A DNA stretch of 64,000 bases from Bergeyella sp. (GTDB lineage: Bacteria > Bacteroidota > Bacteroidia > Flavobacteriales > Weeksellaceae): assembly GCA_030263285.1 (NCBI GenBank), contig SZYB01000003.1, forward strand, positions 1-64,000, in the 5' to 3' direction. A program made the position numbers and the translations under genes. Shown in pieces: positions 16,739 to 25,133 of the stretch. The notes beneath the pieces were generated by a model. That model had not been told where the DNA came from, did not search any database, and saw only the letters and a list, made by a program, of their open reading frames with translations. The first letter of the stretch is position 1. Every line of letters starts with the position of its first letter.

Positions 16739-17390
16739 ATGGCGGATAACAAAAGAGCCGTGGAGACTTTTGATAAGCTTCTGAAACTCATGGACGAGTT
16801 TCGGGGGAGATTCTTGGGATAGAAAACAGACCTCAGTCGCTTAGGCAGTCGACTCTTTTTTGGGGGGGTATGAGTTTTCTGATGCGCTTTTCACAGAGAA
16901 ATTTACAGAAATAAAGAAAGAATCAAGAGATGTTTATTGTGCGGAAAATAACTGAAGAAGAAGTCTCTGAAAAATTGGGAAAAGCTTAAGTCAAAAGAGG
17001 GAAGCGCTTCTTTTTCCAGTGTAGCCAAAGCACTTTCAAGTCTCGTGAAATCGTATAGAATACAGAAAAAGCAAAGGGAATGGGTTTGATTTTCCCGGTG
17101 TGAATGAGGCTTGGAGAAAAGTAAAATGGGAAGAAGAACTTCTGGAGCCAAGGAAAGAAACCGAACCCTAAAAAAGGAAAAAGAACTGGGAGATGCTTTT
17201 TTTCCCGTGGTCAATTACGGCAGAACTTTGGGGCTAAATCCGGACGATGCACTGGAAAAGACCAACAAAAAGTTTATTTGAAAGTTTCAATAAATGAAGA
17301 CGTTTCGTAAAAACTCTTAAGACTTCACTGGAATTATTAAGCCAGGAAGAAATGGAGATACTTCGGGAGAAATCAAAAGGTAAAAAATAA
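16739..17390 (+). pseudogene. mazG: Decayed mazG (nucleoside triphosphate pyrophosphohydrolase)
   Basis: Fragments align in order with MazG of about 260 residues: AVETFDKLLKLMDEFRG at the start, NWEKLKSKEG in the middle, LVKSYRIQKK, WDFPGVNEAWRKV, KKELGDAFFPVVNYGRTLGLN, DDALEKTNKKFI, and SLELLSQEEMEILREK at the end before TAA at 17388. The first frame stops after 27 codons, and several frameshifts and stops follow. MazG normally degrades damaged or non-canonical dNTPs and is widely kept in flavobacteria, so its loss is informative. The identification is firm; functional rescue by frameshifting is not credible with so many lesions. Confidence 0.88.
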
Positions 17391-17391
17391 G

Positions 17392-17399
17392 TACATTTG
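17392..17399 (+). promoter_or_regulatory. Candidate -7 element for the UMP synthase gene
   Basis: TACATTTG fits TAnnTTTG. It begins two bases after the dead mazG stop and lies 24 bases before the ATG at 17424. Confidence 0.5.
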
Positions 17400-17423
17400 C
17401 GAGAGTAAAGCCCCTTGTTTGAG

Positions 17424-18788
17424 ATGATGAGCAAAGAAGATTTTTTCCTGGGATGTTATAATTTGGAGATAATAAAGTTTGGGAAATTTACCCTCAAGAG
17501 CGGAATGGAGAGTCCGTTTTATGTAGATTTACGCCCCTTGGTTTCCGATCCCAAAATTCTTAAAATTCTTGCCGGTCATCTGCTGAGGATAGTGTCACCG
17601 GATAATTTTGATCTCATTTGCGGAGTACCTTATGCTGCACTTCCCATGGCTACCGCGATGTCTCTGGAGAGTCATCTTCCGCTCATTTTAAAGAGGAAGG
17701 AGGTAAAGTCTTATGGTACAAAAAGGCTTATAGAAGGGCTTTATAAAAAAGGACAGAATTGTCTTCTCGTAGAAGATGTAATTACCTCGGGAAAATCTCT
17801 TATAGAGACTATAGAAGAAGTAGAACGTGAAGATCTGAAAGTAACCGATGTGGTGGTGGTTCTTGATAGAGAACAGGGCGGAAAAGAACTTTTGGAAAAG
17901 AAAGGGCTTCGGGTACACACGCTCTTTACCCTAACCGAAGCTTGTGAAATCCTTAAACGAAACAATTTGCTCTTCCCCGAAGACGAAAAACGCATAAAAG
18001 ATTTTCTTTCCGGAAATAAAGTTGAATTCTCGAACAAGAAAAGACTTTCTTATGCTCAGAAGTTAGAAAAGGTTTCTCATCCTGTAGCAAAAAAAATACT
18101 TGAACTTGCACTTTCCAAAAAATCTAATCTTATTGCATCGGCAGATGTCTGTTCAACAGTAGAACTTCTGGAGATTGCAGAAAAAATAGGTCCCTATATT
18201 GTAGCGCTGAAAACACATGTTGACATCCTCTCCGATTTTAAGTTTGATAGAACCATTCTTCCTCTAAGAGACCTTGCGGAAAAACATCAATTTCTCCTGA
18301 TGGAGGATAGAAAATTTGCAGATATAGGAAGCACACAAGAGCGGCAGTATAATCATGGCATCTATAAGATATCTTCTTGGGCAGATATTGTTACTTCTCA
18401 GGTGATAGGAGGCGCACCCGCTATGGATCCTTTTTTAAATTCTGGCGTGGTGGCTATACTCAGCATGTCGTCCAGTGGAGCGCTTACTCGTCGAGAATAT
18501 TTTCTTGAGGCGCAAAAAATTGCAGAAAGTCACCCCAATATTATTGGGGGGGTTACCCAGCATCCTTTGCAGCATGACTCACTTCTGGTCTTTACTCCGG
18601 GTGTACATTTGGAATCCAAAACGGATAAAAAGGGACAGCAGTATCACTCACCTCGGGAAGTTTTTAAGAGGATATATACCGATTTTATAATTGTGGGTAG
18701 AGGGATTTATGCAACCGAAAATCCCGTAAAAATGGCGGAAAAATACAGGATTATAGGGTGGGAAGCTTATTTAGAAGACCTCTCTTAA
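17424..18788 (+). CDS. Bifunctional UMP synthase: orotate phosphoribosyltransferase fused to OMP decarboxylase
   Basis: Carries out the last two steps of UMP synthesis in one chain of about 454 residues. The N-terminal half (about 1-185) is a PRPP-dependent transferase: FTLKSGMESPFYVDLR, CGVPYAALPMA and the PRPP loop LLVEDVITSGKS. The C-terminal half (about 210-454) is an OMP decarboxylase with IASADVCS, ALKTHVDIL, the catalytic MEDRKFADIG (D295, K297, D300), VTSQVIGGAP and VGRGIYA. The DRKFADIG form is that of eukaryotic-type OMP decarboxylases rather than the DxKRxDIP type usual in flavobacteria, and the order OPRT-OMPDC is that of animal and plant UMP synthase. Start is ATG 17424 or 17427. 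No other pyr genes are adjacent. Confidence 0.93.
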   Translation: MMSKEDFFLGCYNLEIIKFGKFTLKSGMESPFYVDLRPLVSDPKILKILAGHLLRIVSPDNFDLICGVPYAALPMATAMSLESHLPLILKRKEVKSYGTKRLIEGLYKKGQNCLLVEDVITSGKSLIETIEEVEREDLKVTDVVVVLDREQGGKELLEKKGLRVHTLFTLTEACEILKRNNLLFPEDEKRIKDFLSGNKVEFSNKKRLSYAQKLEKVSHPVAKKILELALSKKSNLIASADVCSTVELLEIAEKIGPYIVALKTHVDILSDFKFDRTILPLRDLAEKHQFLLMEDRKFADIGSTQERQYNHGIYKISSWADIVTSQVIGGAPAMDPFLNSGVVAILSMSSSGALTRREYFLEAQKIAESHPNIIGGVTQHPLQHDSLLVFTPGVHLESKTDKKGQQYHSPREVFKRIYTDFIIVGRGIYATENPVKMAEKYRIIGWEAYLEDLS

Positions 18789-19290
18789 TAACCTAACTGA
18801 CAAAATTTTTTTATGGCAGACATTAGGTGGAGGTATGTTTTTCAGTATGTATTCCTCCTTCTGATCTGGTATCCGATTCGTATCAGGGAGACCAATGTCC
18901 ATGTGATAAAATTGTCTGAGTAAAGAAATATTCTTACAATCCCTAGTGGGAAATCTGTTGGGAAGTAGTGGAAGAGGGATTAAAAAATCTGTGAATGTAT
19001 CCGGGAGTTTCGGTTTTCCGCGAGAATTCTGGTGTGCTGATTTTTTGTAGATCGTGTTTTGGGGTAAGTATTCCTTTCTTCAGTCCCTGAGAATAATATA
19101 ACAAGAGCACAAAATACAAAGCGGAGGAGTGGAGAAGAATCTCAATTTCACGTTTTTCCGAGAGTATAAACAGCATACATAGACAACAGAAATCCGATTG
19201 GTCAACATTCTCTGGGAATATCTCTGATACCATATGTCTCCCTCTCCTTTTATTTAAATTGAGTCTATTTTTTTATTCTATTCAAGGTTT
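18789..19290. other. Intergenic stretch without recognisable gene
   Basis: About 500 bases between the UMP synthase gene and the FabK-like gene. No frame gives a recognisable protein; a 96-codon minus-strand frame (18943-19233) is of unnatural composition. The size and general character resemble the decayed regions elsewhere in the window, so an old gene remnant is likely but unproven. No terminator or tRNA was seen. Confidence 0.5.
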
Positions 19291-20232
19291 TTATAAATCT
19301 TCAATTTTGGTTTTGTCATATTCTTTCAGAAGTTGGGCAAAAACTTCTTCTACCGAAAGCACCTTGTCTATAAGTGAGGATACTTGACCAATTTCAAGCT
19401 CTCCATGCTCCAGGTCTCCCAGGAACATTCCTTTTTTTGCTTTGCCTCTTCCCAGGGCTTCTTTCAGTTTTTCTAGGCTTCTTTCTTTTCGGTATATTTC
19501 TTCTATAGAATAAAAAAAATTATTTTTCACCAGTCTTACAGGGGCGAGTTCCTTCAGAGTGAGAAGGGTATCCCCTTCCTTCAGTTCTGTAATCCTGTTT
19601 TTCCATGAAATATGGGCACTTGATTCGTGCGTAGCGGCGAATCTTGTTCCCATTTGCACTCCCTCTGCCCCCAGAGCCATTGCTGCCTTTATTTGACTGC
19701 CCAGAGCTATGCCACCTGCCGCTATAAGGGGTAGGTTAACAGTCTTTCTTACCTCTGGCAAGAGACAAAATGTGGTGGTTTCTTCCCTTCCGTTATGTCC
19801 ACCTGCTTCAAAGCCTTCTGCCACCACAGCTTCTACACCCGCTTCTTGACATTTAATTGCAAACTTTGCCGAAGACACTACATGGGCTACAGTTAAACCT
19901 TCTTTTTTTAGATATTCCGTATAGGGTTTGGGGTTTCCCGCAGAGGTGAAAATGATTTTTACTCCTCCCGTAATAATCACTTGCAATAATTCTTCTAGGT
20001 CAGGATAGAGCATGGGAACATTGACTCCAAAAGGTTTATCCGTAGCTTTTTTACACTTTTGTATATGTTCTTTTAGTACATCGGGGTACATGCTCCCGGC
20101 GCCGATAAGCCCTAGTCCACCGGTATTTGAGACAGCCGATGCCAATCTCCAACCCGAATGCCATACCATGCCCCCCTGGATAATAGGATATTGGATTCCA
20201 AAAAGTTGACAAACTCTGTTTTTATCTTTCAT
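19291..20232 (-). CDS. FMN-dependent nitronate monooxygenase / FabK-like enoyl reductase
   Basis: The 313-residue TIM-barrel flavoprotein of the NMO/FabK family begins with FGIQYPIIQGGMVWHSG. Next come SNTGGLGLIGAGS, PFGVNVPML, the FMN-phosphate loop LIAAGGIALG and GAEGVQMGTRFAATHES. VAEGFEAGGHNG contains the H and G residues common to both branches. Family members either oxidise nitronates (detoxification) or, as FabK, reduce enoyl-ACP in fatty acid synthesis; sequence alone does not separate these. It lies about 100 bases downstream of bioA in the same direction, so it could be the last gene of the biotin unit, in which case an acyl-chain role would be attractive. A terminator between them is not obvious. 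Confidence 0.85.
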   Translation of the reverse strand: MKDKNRVCQLFGIQYPIIQGGMVWHSGWRLASAVSNTGGLGLIGAGSMYPDVLKEHIQKCKKATDKPFGVNVPMLYPDLEELLQVIITGGVKIIFTSAGNPKPYTEYLKKEGLTVAHVVSSAKFAIKCQEAGVEAVVAEGFEAGGHNGREETTTFCLLPEVRKTVNLPLIAAGGIALGSQIKAAMALGAEGVQMGTRFAATHESSAHISWKNRITELKEGDTLLTLKELAPVRLVKNNFFYSIEEIYRKERSLEKLKEALGRGKAKKGMFLGDLEHGELEIGQVSSLIDKVLSVEEVFAQLLKEYDKTKIEDL

Positions 20233-20331
20233 TTTAAAATGGTTTGACTTGTAAAATTTGGCTTTTTAAAAAAAAGACGGCCTCCTTCTTTTGCCTATTT
20301 CGCCTCTGGGGCAATTGTTGATGGTTTCTTT

Positions 20332-21609
20332 TTATTCAAAATCATTCAAAACCTCTATGGTATTGTCATAGACAAAGCGGAGTTCATCTTTTGTAGTACA
20401 GTAGGGCGGAACCAAATACAATACATTGCCTAAGGGACGCGTGAGGATACCCTTTCGTAAAAAAGCATCGTATACCCTTCTCCCAACTTCATTGAAATAG
20501 GATGTCTTATTTTCCGTTTTCAATTCCCAAGCCAGAATGGTTCCTGTTTGTCGGACACATTGGACAAGGGGGTGTTTTTCCAGTGTTTTTGCAAAACTTT
20601 CGTGCTCTTTGACGATCTGTCGGATGGACTGTTGGGTTTCTTCTTTCAACAAAAGTTCTAAACTTGCCAGTGCGGCGGTACAAGCAAGAGGATTTGCCGT
20701 AAAAGAATGTCCGTGAAACAGGGTTTTGTATTTATCGTCGGATAAAAACGCCTGGTATATTTCATCCGAGCATGTGGTGATCCCCAAAGGCATTGTCCCG
20801 CCGGTGAGACCTTTTGAAAAACACATGATATCCGGTTGTTCAGCAAGATATTGGGTAGCAAAAAGTTTTCCTGTTCTTCCAAATCCCGTGAATATTTCGT
20901 CCTGAATCATCACAATTTTTTTTTCTCTACAGAATTTCATCAGTTCACTGAGAGGTTCCGGTGGGTACATGAGCATTCCCGCAGCTCCTTGCACGAGAGG
21001 TTCATAAATAAAACAAGCTATTTCATCGGCAAAATGGTCAATTTGTGACTTTAGATTTTCTAGGTTCTGCGTACTGGGGGTATCGATAAAAGTAACATCA
21101 AACAGCATATCCCCGAAAGGTTGTGTCCAGATGCTTCTGCCACTTACAGCCATTGCACCAAAGGTATCTCCATGATAGGCGTTTTTAAGGGCAAGAACCC
21201 TACTTTTTTTTGTCCCTCTATTGTAGGCGTATTGTATACACATTTTGAGCGCAACTTCTACCGCGGTAGAGCCATTATCAGAATAAAAAACTTTCTGTTG
21301 TTTTTCGGGCAACAGATTTAATAGATTTTCAGAAAGCTTTATAGCCGGTTCGTGCGTGAAGCCCGCAAAAATCACCTGCTCTAGAGTATTCAGCTGTTCA
21401 CCAACCCGCTGGGCAATATAAGGATGCGCGTGACCATGCAGCGTAACCCACCACGAGGAAACGGCATCTATGTATTTTTTCCCCGTTTCATCGTAGAGGT
21501 ATACTCCTTTCCCTTTTACTATGGGGAGAGCATCCCCGGCGGTTTTCATCTGGGTATAAGGATGCCAGTTAACAGCTCTGTCTCTTCTTTTTAGTTCATC
21601 ATTCATCAC
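20332..21609 (-). CDS. bioA: Adenosylmethionine--8-amino-7-oxononanoate aminotransferase
   Basis: PLP enzyme converting KAPA to diaminopelargonate in biotin synthesis. Signatures: WHPYTQMK at the N-terminus, YIDAVSSWWVTLHGHAHP, YSDNGSTAVEVALKM, KNAYHGDTFGAMAV, and the PLP Asp in MIQDEIFTGFGRTGK followed by the Schiff-base lysine in CFSKGLTGGTMPLG. WWV is typical of BioA rather than other class III aminotransferases. The 425 residues are normal. It follows bioB after 13 bases and is the last of the tightly packed biotin genes. Confidence 0.97.
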   Translation of the reverse strand: MMNDELKRRDRAVNWHPYTQMKTAGDALPIVKGKGVYLYDETGKKYIDAVSSWWVTLHGHAHPYIAQRVGEQLNTLEQVIFAGFTHEPAIKLSENLLNLLPEKQQKVFYSDNGSTAVEVALKMCIQYAYNRGTKKSRVLALKNAYHGDTFGAMAVSGRSIWTQPFGDMLFDVTFIDTPSTQNLENLKSQIDHFADEIACFIYEPLVQGAAGMLMYPPEPLSELMKFCREKKIVMIQDEIFTGFGRTGKLFATQYLAEQPDIMCFSKGLTGGTMPLGITTCSDEIYQAFLSDDKYKTLFHGHSFTANPLACTAALASLELLLKEETQQSIRQIVKEHESFAKTLEKHPLVQCVRQTGTILAWELKTENKTSYFNEVGRRVYDAFLRKGILTRPLGNVLYLVPPYCTTKDELRFVYDNTIEVLNDFE

Positions 21610-21622
21610 AGGCAGAACAAAG

Positions 21623-22657
21623 TTAACCCATTTCGGAAATGGTTTTGGCGTAATTGCTGTTTTTTCGGTTCCCCGAAGTTTCTGCCTTTGAGCCCTGCAT
21701 AGGTTTAAGTCCTAGAGTATTGAGCATTTGAATGTCTTCGGAAATTCCGGGGTTTGGTGTAACGAGCAGAGTTTCCCTCTCTCCGGTAAAAATAGAATTG
21801 GCTCCAGCCATAAAACACCATGCCTGTTCTGATTCTGTCATTTCGATTCTACCGGCACTCAGACGTACCATAGAAGAGGGAAGAACGATTCTGGCAGTGG
21901 CTATCATTCTTACCATTTCCCAAGCTTCTACTTTTGGATTGTCCTCTAATGGAGTCCCTTTAACCCTCGCTAACGCATTGATGGGTACCGACTCTGGGTG
22001 TTTTGACATGGTTGCCAGGGTAAGAAGCATAGAGATGCGGTCCTGGTGCGTCTCTCCCAGCCCGATGATTCCCCCTGAGCATACTGTAATCCCTGCTTTT
22101 CTCACATTATTTATCGTATTGATCCGATGATCGAAAGTACGGGTAGAGATAATTTCTTCGTAATATTCTTCCGAAGTATCCATATTATGGTTGTAAGCAT
22201 ACAGACCTGCTTCTTGCAGTCGTTGCGCTTGTGCTTCGGTTAGCATCCCTAAGGTACAGCAAACTTCCATGCCCAGAGCATTTACACCTTTTACCATGTC
22301 AATCACGCGGTCAAAGTCCCGATTATCCCGGACTTCACGCCATGCAGCAGCCATACAAAACCTTGAAGCCCCTGCCTCCTTTGCTTTTTGCGCATGTTCA
22401 ATCACTTTTTCTGTAGGCAGTAAGGCCTGCACTTCGATGTCTGTATGGTAACGCGCCGCCTGTCCGCAATAGGAACAATCTTCCGGACATCCTCCTGTTT
22501 TTATGGATAATAAGGTAGAAATCTGGACTTCTGATGGGTCATGCCATTCTCGGTGAACATTCGCTGCTTTATAAACAAGTTCCAACAAAGGCAGGTTATA
22601 AATTTCCTCTATTTCTTCTTTGGTCCAGTCGTGTCTTATCTGTGATTTTTTACTCAT
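21623..22657 (-). CDS. bioB: Biotin synthase
   Basis: Radical-SAM enzyme that inserts sulphur into dethiobiotin. The 4Fe-4S cluster cysteines are C57, C61 and C64 in [12 protein letters not shown]. The auxiliary 2Fe-2S ligands lie in [11 protein letters not shown] and VCCTLGML, with the remaining cysteine/arginine ligand region around [19 protein letters not shown] is the conserved substrate-binding block. 344 residues, typical. One base separates it from bioD. Confidence 0.98.
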   Translation of the reverse strand: MSKKSQIRHDWTKEEIEEIYNLPLLELVYKAANVHREWHDPSEVQISTLLSIKTGGCPEDCSYCGQAARYHTDIEVQALLPTEKVIEHAQKAKEAGASRFCMAAAWREVRDNRDFDRVIDMVKGVNALGMEVCCTLGMLTEAQAQRLQEAGLYAYNHNMDTSEEYYEEIISTRTFDHRINTINNVRKAGITVCSGGIIGLGETHQDRISMLLTLATMSKHPESVPINALARVKGTPLEDNPKVEAWEMVRMIATARIVLPSSMVRLSAGRIEMTESEQAWCFMAGANSIFTGERETLLVTPNPGISEDIQMLNTLGLKPMQGSKAETSGNRKNSNYAKTISEMG

Positions 22658-22658
22658 T

Positions 22659-23273
22659 TTATAAATATTTTAAATCATTTGTGACGATCTTGATTTTTTC
22701 TTTTGTCTTTGATTCCATGTGGGGAATGTTAATAATCTTGGTGCCTTTTTCTGTGTGGTGTCTGATGATCTTTTCTGTAGCAACAGGAAAAGAACCGTTG
22801 AAGACTACGTACTCCAAGTTTAACCCTTTATTTTTGAGCGCTGTCATCGACAGCAAGGTATGATTTATACAGCCCAAATAATTTTTAACAACCAAGACTA
22901 CCGGAAACTGTAGTTTTACCATCAAATCTATCATCAATTCGTTAGGAGAGAGTGGAACCATAAGACCTCCCGCACCTTCCACAATTAGTGGTCTTGTAGT
23001 TTTGGGAGAATGAATATCGTGAACCCTTATTGATATCCCTTCCTCTGCGGCTGATTGGTGGGGAGAAGCCGCCAATTTCAACCGGAATGATTCTTCATGG
23101 CAGTGTATGCTTGTGTCTGTCAATTTTTTAACCTTCATGCTATCGGTATCATGTAAATCTCCCGATTGTATAGGCTTCCAGTAATCTGCCTGAAAATACT
23201 GTACCAAGATGGCCGAACAGATTGTTTTTCCCACCCCGGTTCCTATACCAGTTACGAACAGCTTTTTTTGCAT
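22659..23273 (-). CDS. bioD: Dethiobiotin synthetase
   Basis: ATP-dependent carboxylase closing the ureido ring of dethiobiotin. P-loop GIGTGVGKT at residues 8-16, the substrate-binding YWKPIQSG, and [11 protein letters not shown] are all present. 204 residues, slightly shorter than E. coli BioD but complete. It is separated by one base from both bioF and bioB, so translation is probably coupled. Confidence 0.96.
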   Translation of the reverse strand: MQKKLFVTGIGTGVGKTICSAILVQYFQADYWKPIQSGDLHDTDSMKVKKLTDTSIHCHEESFRLKLAASPHQSAAEEGISIRVHDIHSPKTTRPLIVEGAGGLMVPLSPNELMIDLMVKLQFPVVLVVKNYLGCINHTLLSMTALKNKGLNLEYVVFNGSFPVATEKIIRHHTEKGTKIINIPHMESKTKEKIKIVTNDLKYL

Positions 23274-23274
23274 T

Positions 23275-24399
23275 TTATTGGGAGTTAAAATTCTTGATGG
23301 TTTGTGTAAGCTCTACGATTTTTCTCTCCGAGTTGAAGCTATGCAAACAGACACGAAGTCGTTCGGCGCCTTCTTTTATCGTAGGGCTGCATACGGCGTA
23401 AGTGATGAGTCTTTTTTCTTGCAGTTCTTGCTGTAACGCTTTAATTCGTTGGTTGTTAGGAACTAAAATAGACTGAATAGGGCTATATTGAGAAGAAGGG
23501 GTTTCAAGTCCCTGACTCCTGAAAAACCGAATGTTTCTCTGCAGATCTTCACAAAGCGATTGGTTTTTTTCCAAAAATTCGTATCCCGTTTTTATTGTCA
23601 TCCATTGTATGTCTTGTGCCGAAGTGGTGTAAATAAATGGAGAAGAAAAATTAACCAGATAGCTTTTGATCAGGCTGTTTGTTAATACAGCAGCGCCATG
23701 CGCACCAAGCGCTTTCCCATAAGTAATAACGGTAGCCAAAACCCGATCCTGTAATTGATGTCTTGCAACCAGCCCATACCCAAAAGTACCCAGAGCATGT
23801 GCTTCATCCACAAGCAAATGGGCGGAGTATTTTTCTGCAAGCCGAGCAATTTCTGCAAGAGGGGCAAAGTCCCCTTCCATGGAGTACAGACTTTCTACGG
23901 CTATATAGCAATTTCCGTGAGTGCGTCGAAGTTTATCTTCCAGATTGTCGAGATGGTTATGATAAAACTTCAATTTTCTTGCATGGGTAATACGACAGGC
24001 ATCGTGTACAGAACGGTGGATATGTTCATCAACGATAACCGTATCTCCTCGTCTAAGGAGGGCAGAAAACAAAGCTAAATTAGCCTGGTACCCGGAAGAG
24101 AAAAGAAGCGCACAGGGGTATTGGTGTTTTTGTGCGATGCAGGTTTCTGTTTCTTCCACAAGTGAGCTGTTTCCGCTAATAAGTCTCGACCCCGTACTTC
24201 CAGATAACAGTCGAGGATTTTGTTGAATTCTTTCAAGCAAAAGTTGCCTGAGTTCATCATTTCTCGCAAATCCCAGATAGTCATTCGAATAAAAATCGAA
24301 GCCCTTCGGGCGGGGTTTTAAAGACCGAAAAATTCCCTCTTCTTTCCTCTTTTCTAATGTGCGGTGGAAATGGTCCAATCGGGGTGGCTGCATTCTCAA
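23275..24399 (-). CDS. bioF: 8-amino-7-oxononanoate synthase
   Basis: PLP enzyme condensing a pimeloyl thioester with alanine. Signatures: DFYSNDYLGFAR near the N-terminus, STGSRLISGNSSLVEETE, LLFSSGYQANLA, HLLVDEAHALGTFG with the PLP-binding Asp, and the Schiff-base lysine in TYGKALGAHGA. 374 residues, normal. It starts four bases after the stop of the diiron-like gene and precedes bioD in the operon. Confidence 0.96.
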   Translation of the reverse strand: MRMQPPRLDHFHRTLEKRKEEGIFRSLKPRPKGFDFYSNDYLGFARNDELRQLLLERIQQNPRLLSGSTGSRLISGNSSLVEETETCIAQKHQYPCALLFSSGYQANLALFSALLRRGDTVIVDEHIHRSVHDACRITHARKLKFYHNHLDNLEDKLRRTHGNCYIAVESLYSMEGDFAPLAEIARLAEKYSAHLLVDEAHALGTFGYGLVARHQLQDRVLATVITYGKALGAHGAAVLTNSLIKSYLVNFSSPFIYTTSAQDIQWMTIKTGYEFLEKNQSLCEDLQRNIRFFRSQGLETPSSQYSPIQSILVPNNQRIKALQQELQEKRLITYAVCSPTIKEGAERLRVCLHSFNSERKIVELTQTIKNFNSQ

Positions 24400-24402
24400 T
24401 AA

Positions 24403-25008
24403 TTATGCTGTTTCTCCTGCAATAGAAGTAATCCATTGGTCGTGCAATTCCTGTTCTGTCTTCATAACGTGATCTGCATGTGATTTCCAATCTTCCGAAA
24501 AATTGTTCAGTTGGCCGATCATTTCTTCCAGATGTCCTTCTTCTTCCAGAATAATAGACTTTACCATTATCTTGGAAGCCGCTTTTGTGAGAATATTCTG
24601 ATAGACAGGATAAAGTTCGTCCGCCCGCATCTCTATTGCATAGGTGACAAATAGGTAGGCAGCATATTTAAGCCCTTCTCCGGCCAGGTTAAGTGTGTTT
24701 TTCAAATACTTGCAGGTGCGGATATCCAAAGCATGCAGATATTGTCTTGTAGCCACGGGAGCCAGCAATTCATTTTCTTGGTAGGTTTTGCACCAATCGG
24801 GATGGATTTTCCCTATTTGTTTTTTCAGATAATGGGCGTGTCTGTGTTCTTCAGCAGCGTGCTTTAGCTGTATTTGAGTCACCTGAGTGGGGTGCTCGCA
24901 AGCAGAGATTTTTCTCGCCCCCGCATTTTCCATGAAAGAAAGCGTGTTGAGCCACTTGGCATGAAGTACATCGTTCTTTACAATATTTTCTAGTAAAGGG
25001 TAAAACAT
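24403..25008 (-). CDS. Ferritin-like diiron protein, first gene of the biotin operon
   Basis: I do not recognise a named family. The 201-residue protein is predicted to be all-helical, and its acidic and histidine residues fall exactly as in ferritin-like diiron carboxylate proteins: E27, then E54-x-x-H57 (AAEEHRHA), then E126 (YAIEMRADE), then E156-x-x-H159 (LEEEGHLEE). Spacing within each helix pair (27 and 30 residues) also fits. There is no signal peptide or membrane segment. The stop is three bases before bioF, and bioF, bioD, bioB and bioA follow without gaps, so it belongs to the biotin unit. No bioC, bioH, bioI or bioW is in the cluster. I infer an oxygen-dependent step supplying or trimming the pimeloyl precursor; a storage or redox role is an alternative. 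Confidence 0.85.
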   Translation of the reverse strand: MFYPLLENIVKNDVLHAKWLNTLSFMENAGARKISACEHPTQVTQIQLKHAAEEHRHAHYLKKQIGKIHPDWCKTYQENELLAPVATRQYLHALDIRTCKYLKNTLNLAGEGLKYAAYLFVTYAIEMRADELYPVYQNILTKAASKIMVKSIILEEEGHLEEMIGQLNNFSEDWKSHADHVMKTEQELHDQWITSIAGETA

Positions 25009-25028
25009 AGCTCGGTATTTTTTTGCTA

Positions 25029-25036
25029 CAAAGGTA
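25029..25036 (-). promoter_or_regulatory. Candidate -7 element for the biotin operon
   Basis: Minus-strand TACCTTTG fits TAnnTTTG, 20 bases before the first gene. A second match (TACATTTG, 25117 to 25110) lies further upstream. No clear biotin-repressor operator was recognised. Confidence 0.4.
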
Positions 25037-25133
25037 ATGTATCTTCCCGCTACCTCGTAAGAATGAAACCTGAAAATAGAGAGATATTTTTTTGCTAAGA
25101 CAGCTAGATCAAATGTATCTGGGTAAGATCAAT

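Noticed and set aside
18943-19233. 96-codon minus-strand frame between the UMP synthase and FabK-like genes
   Set aside because: No domain, no start context and unusual composition; treated as non-coding.
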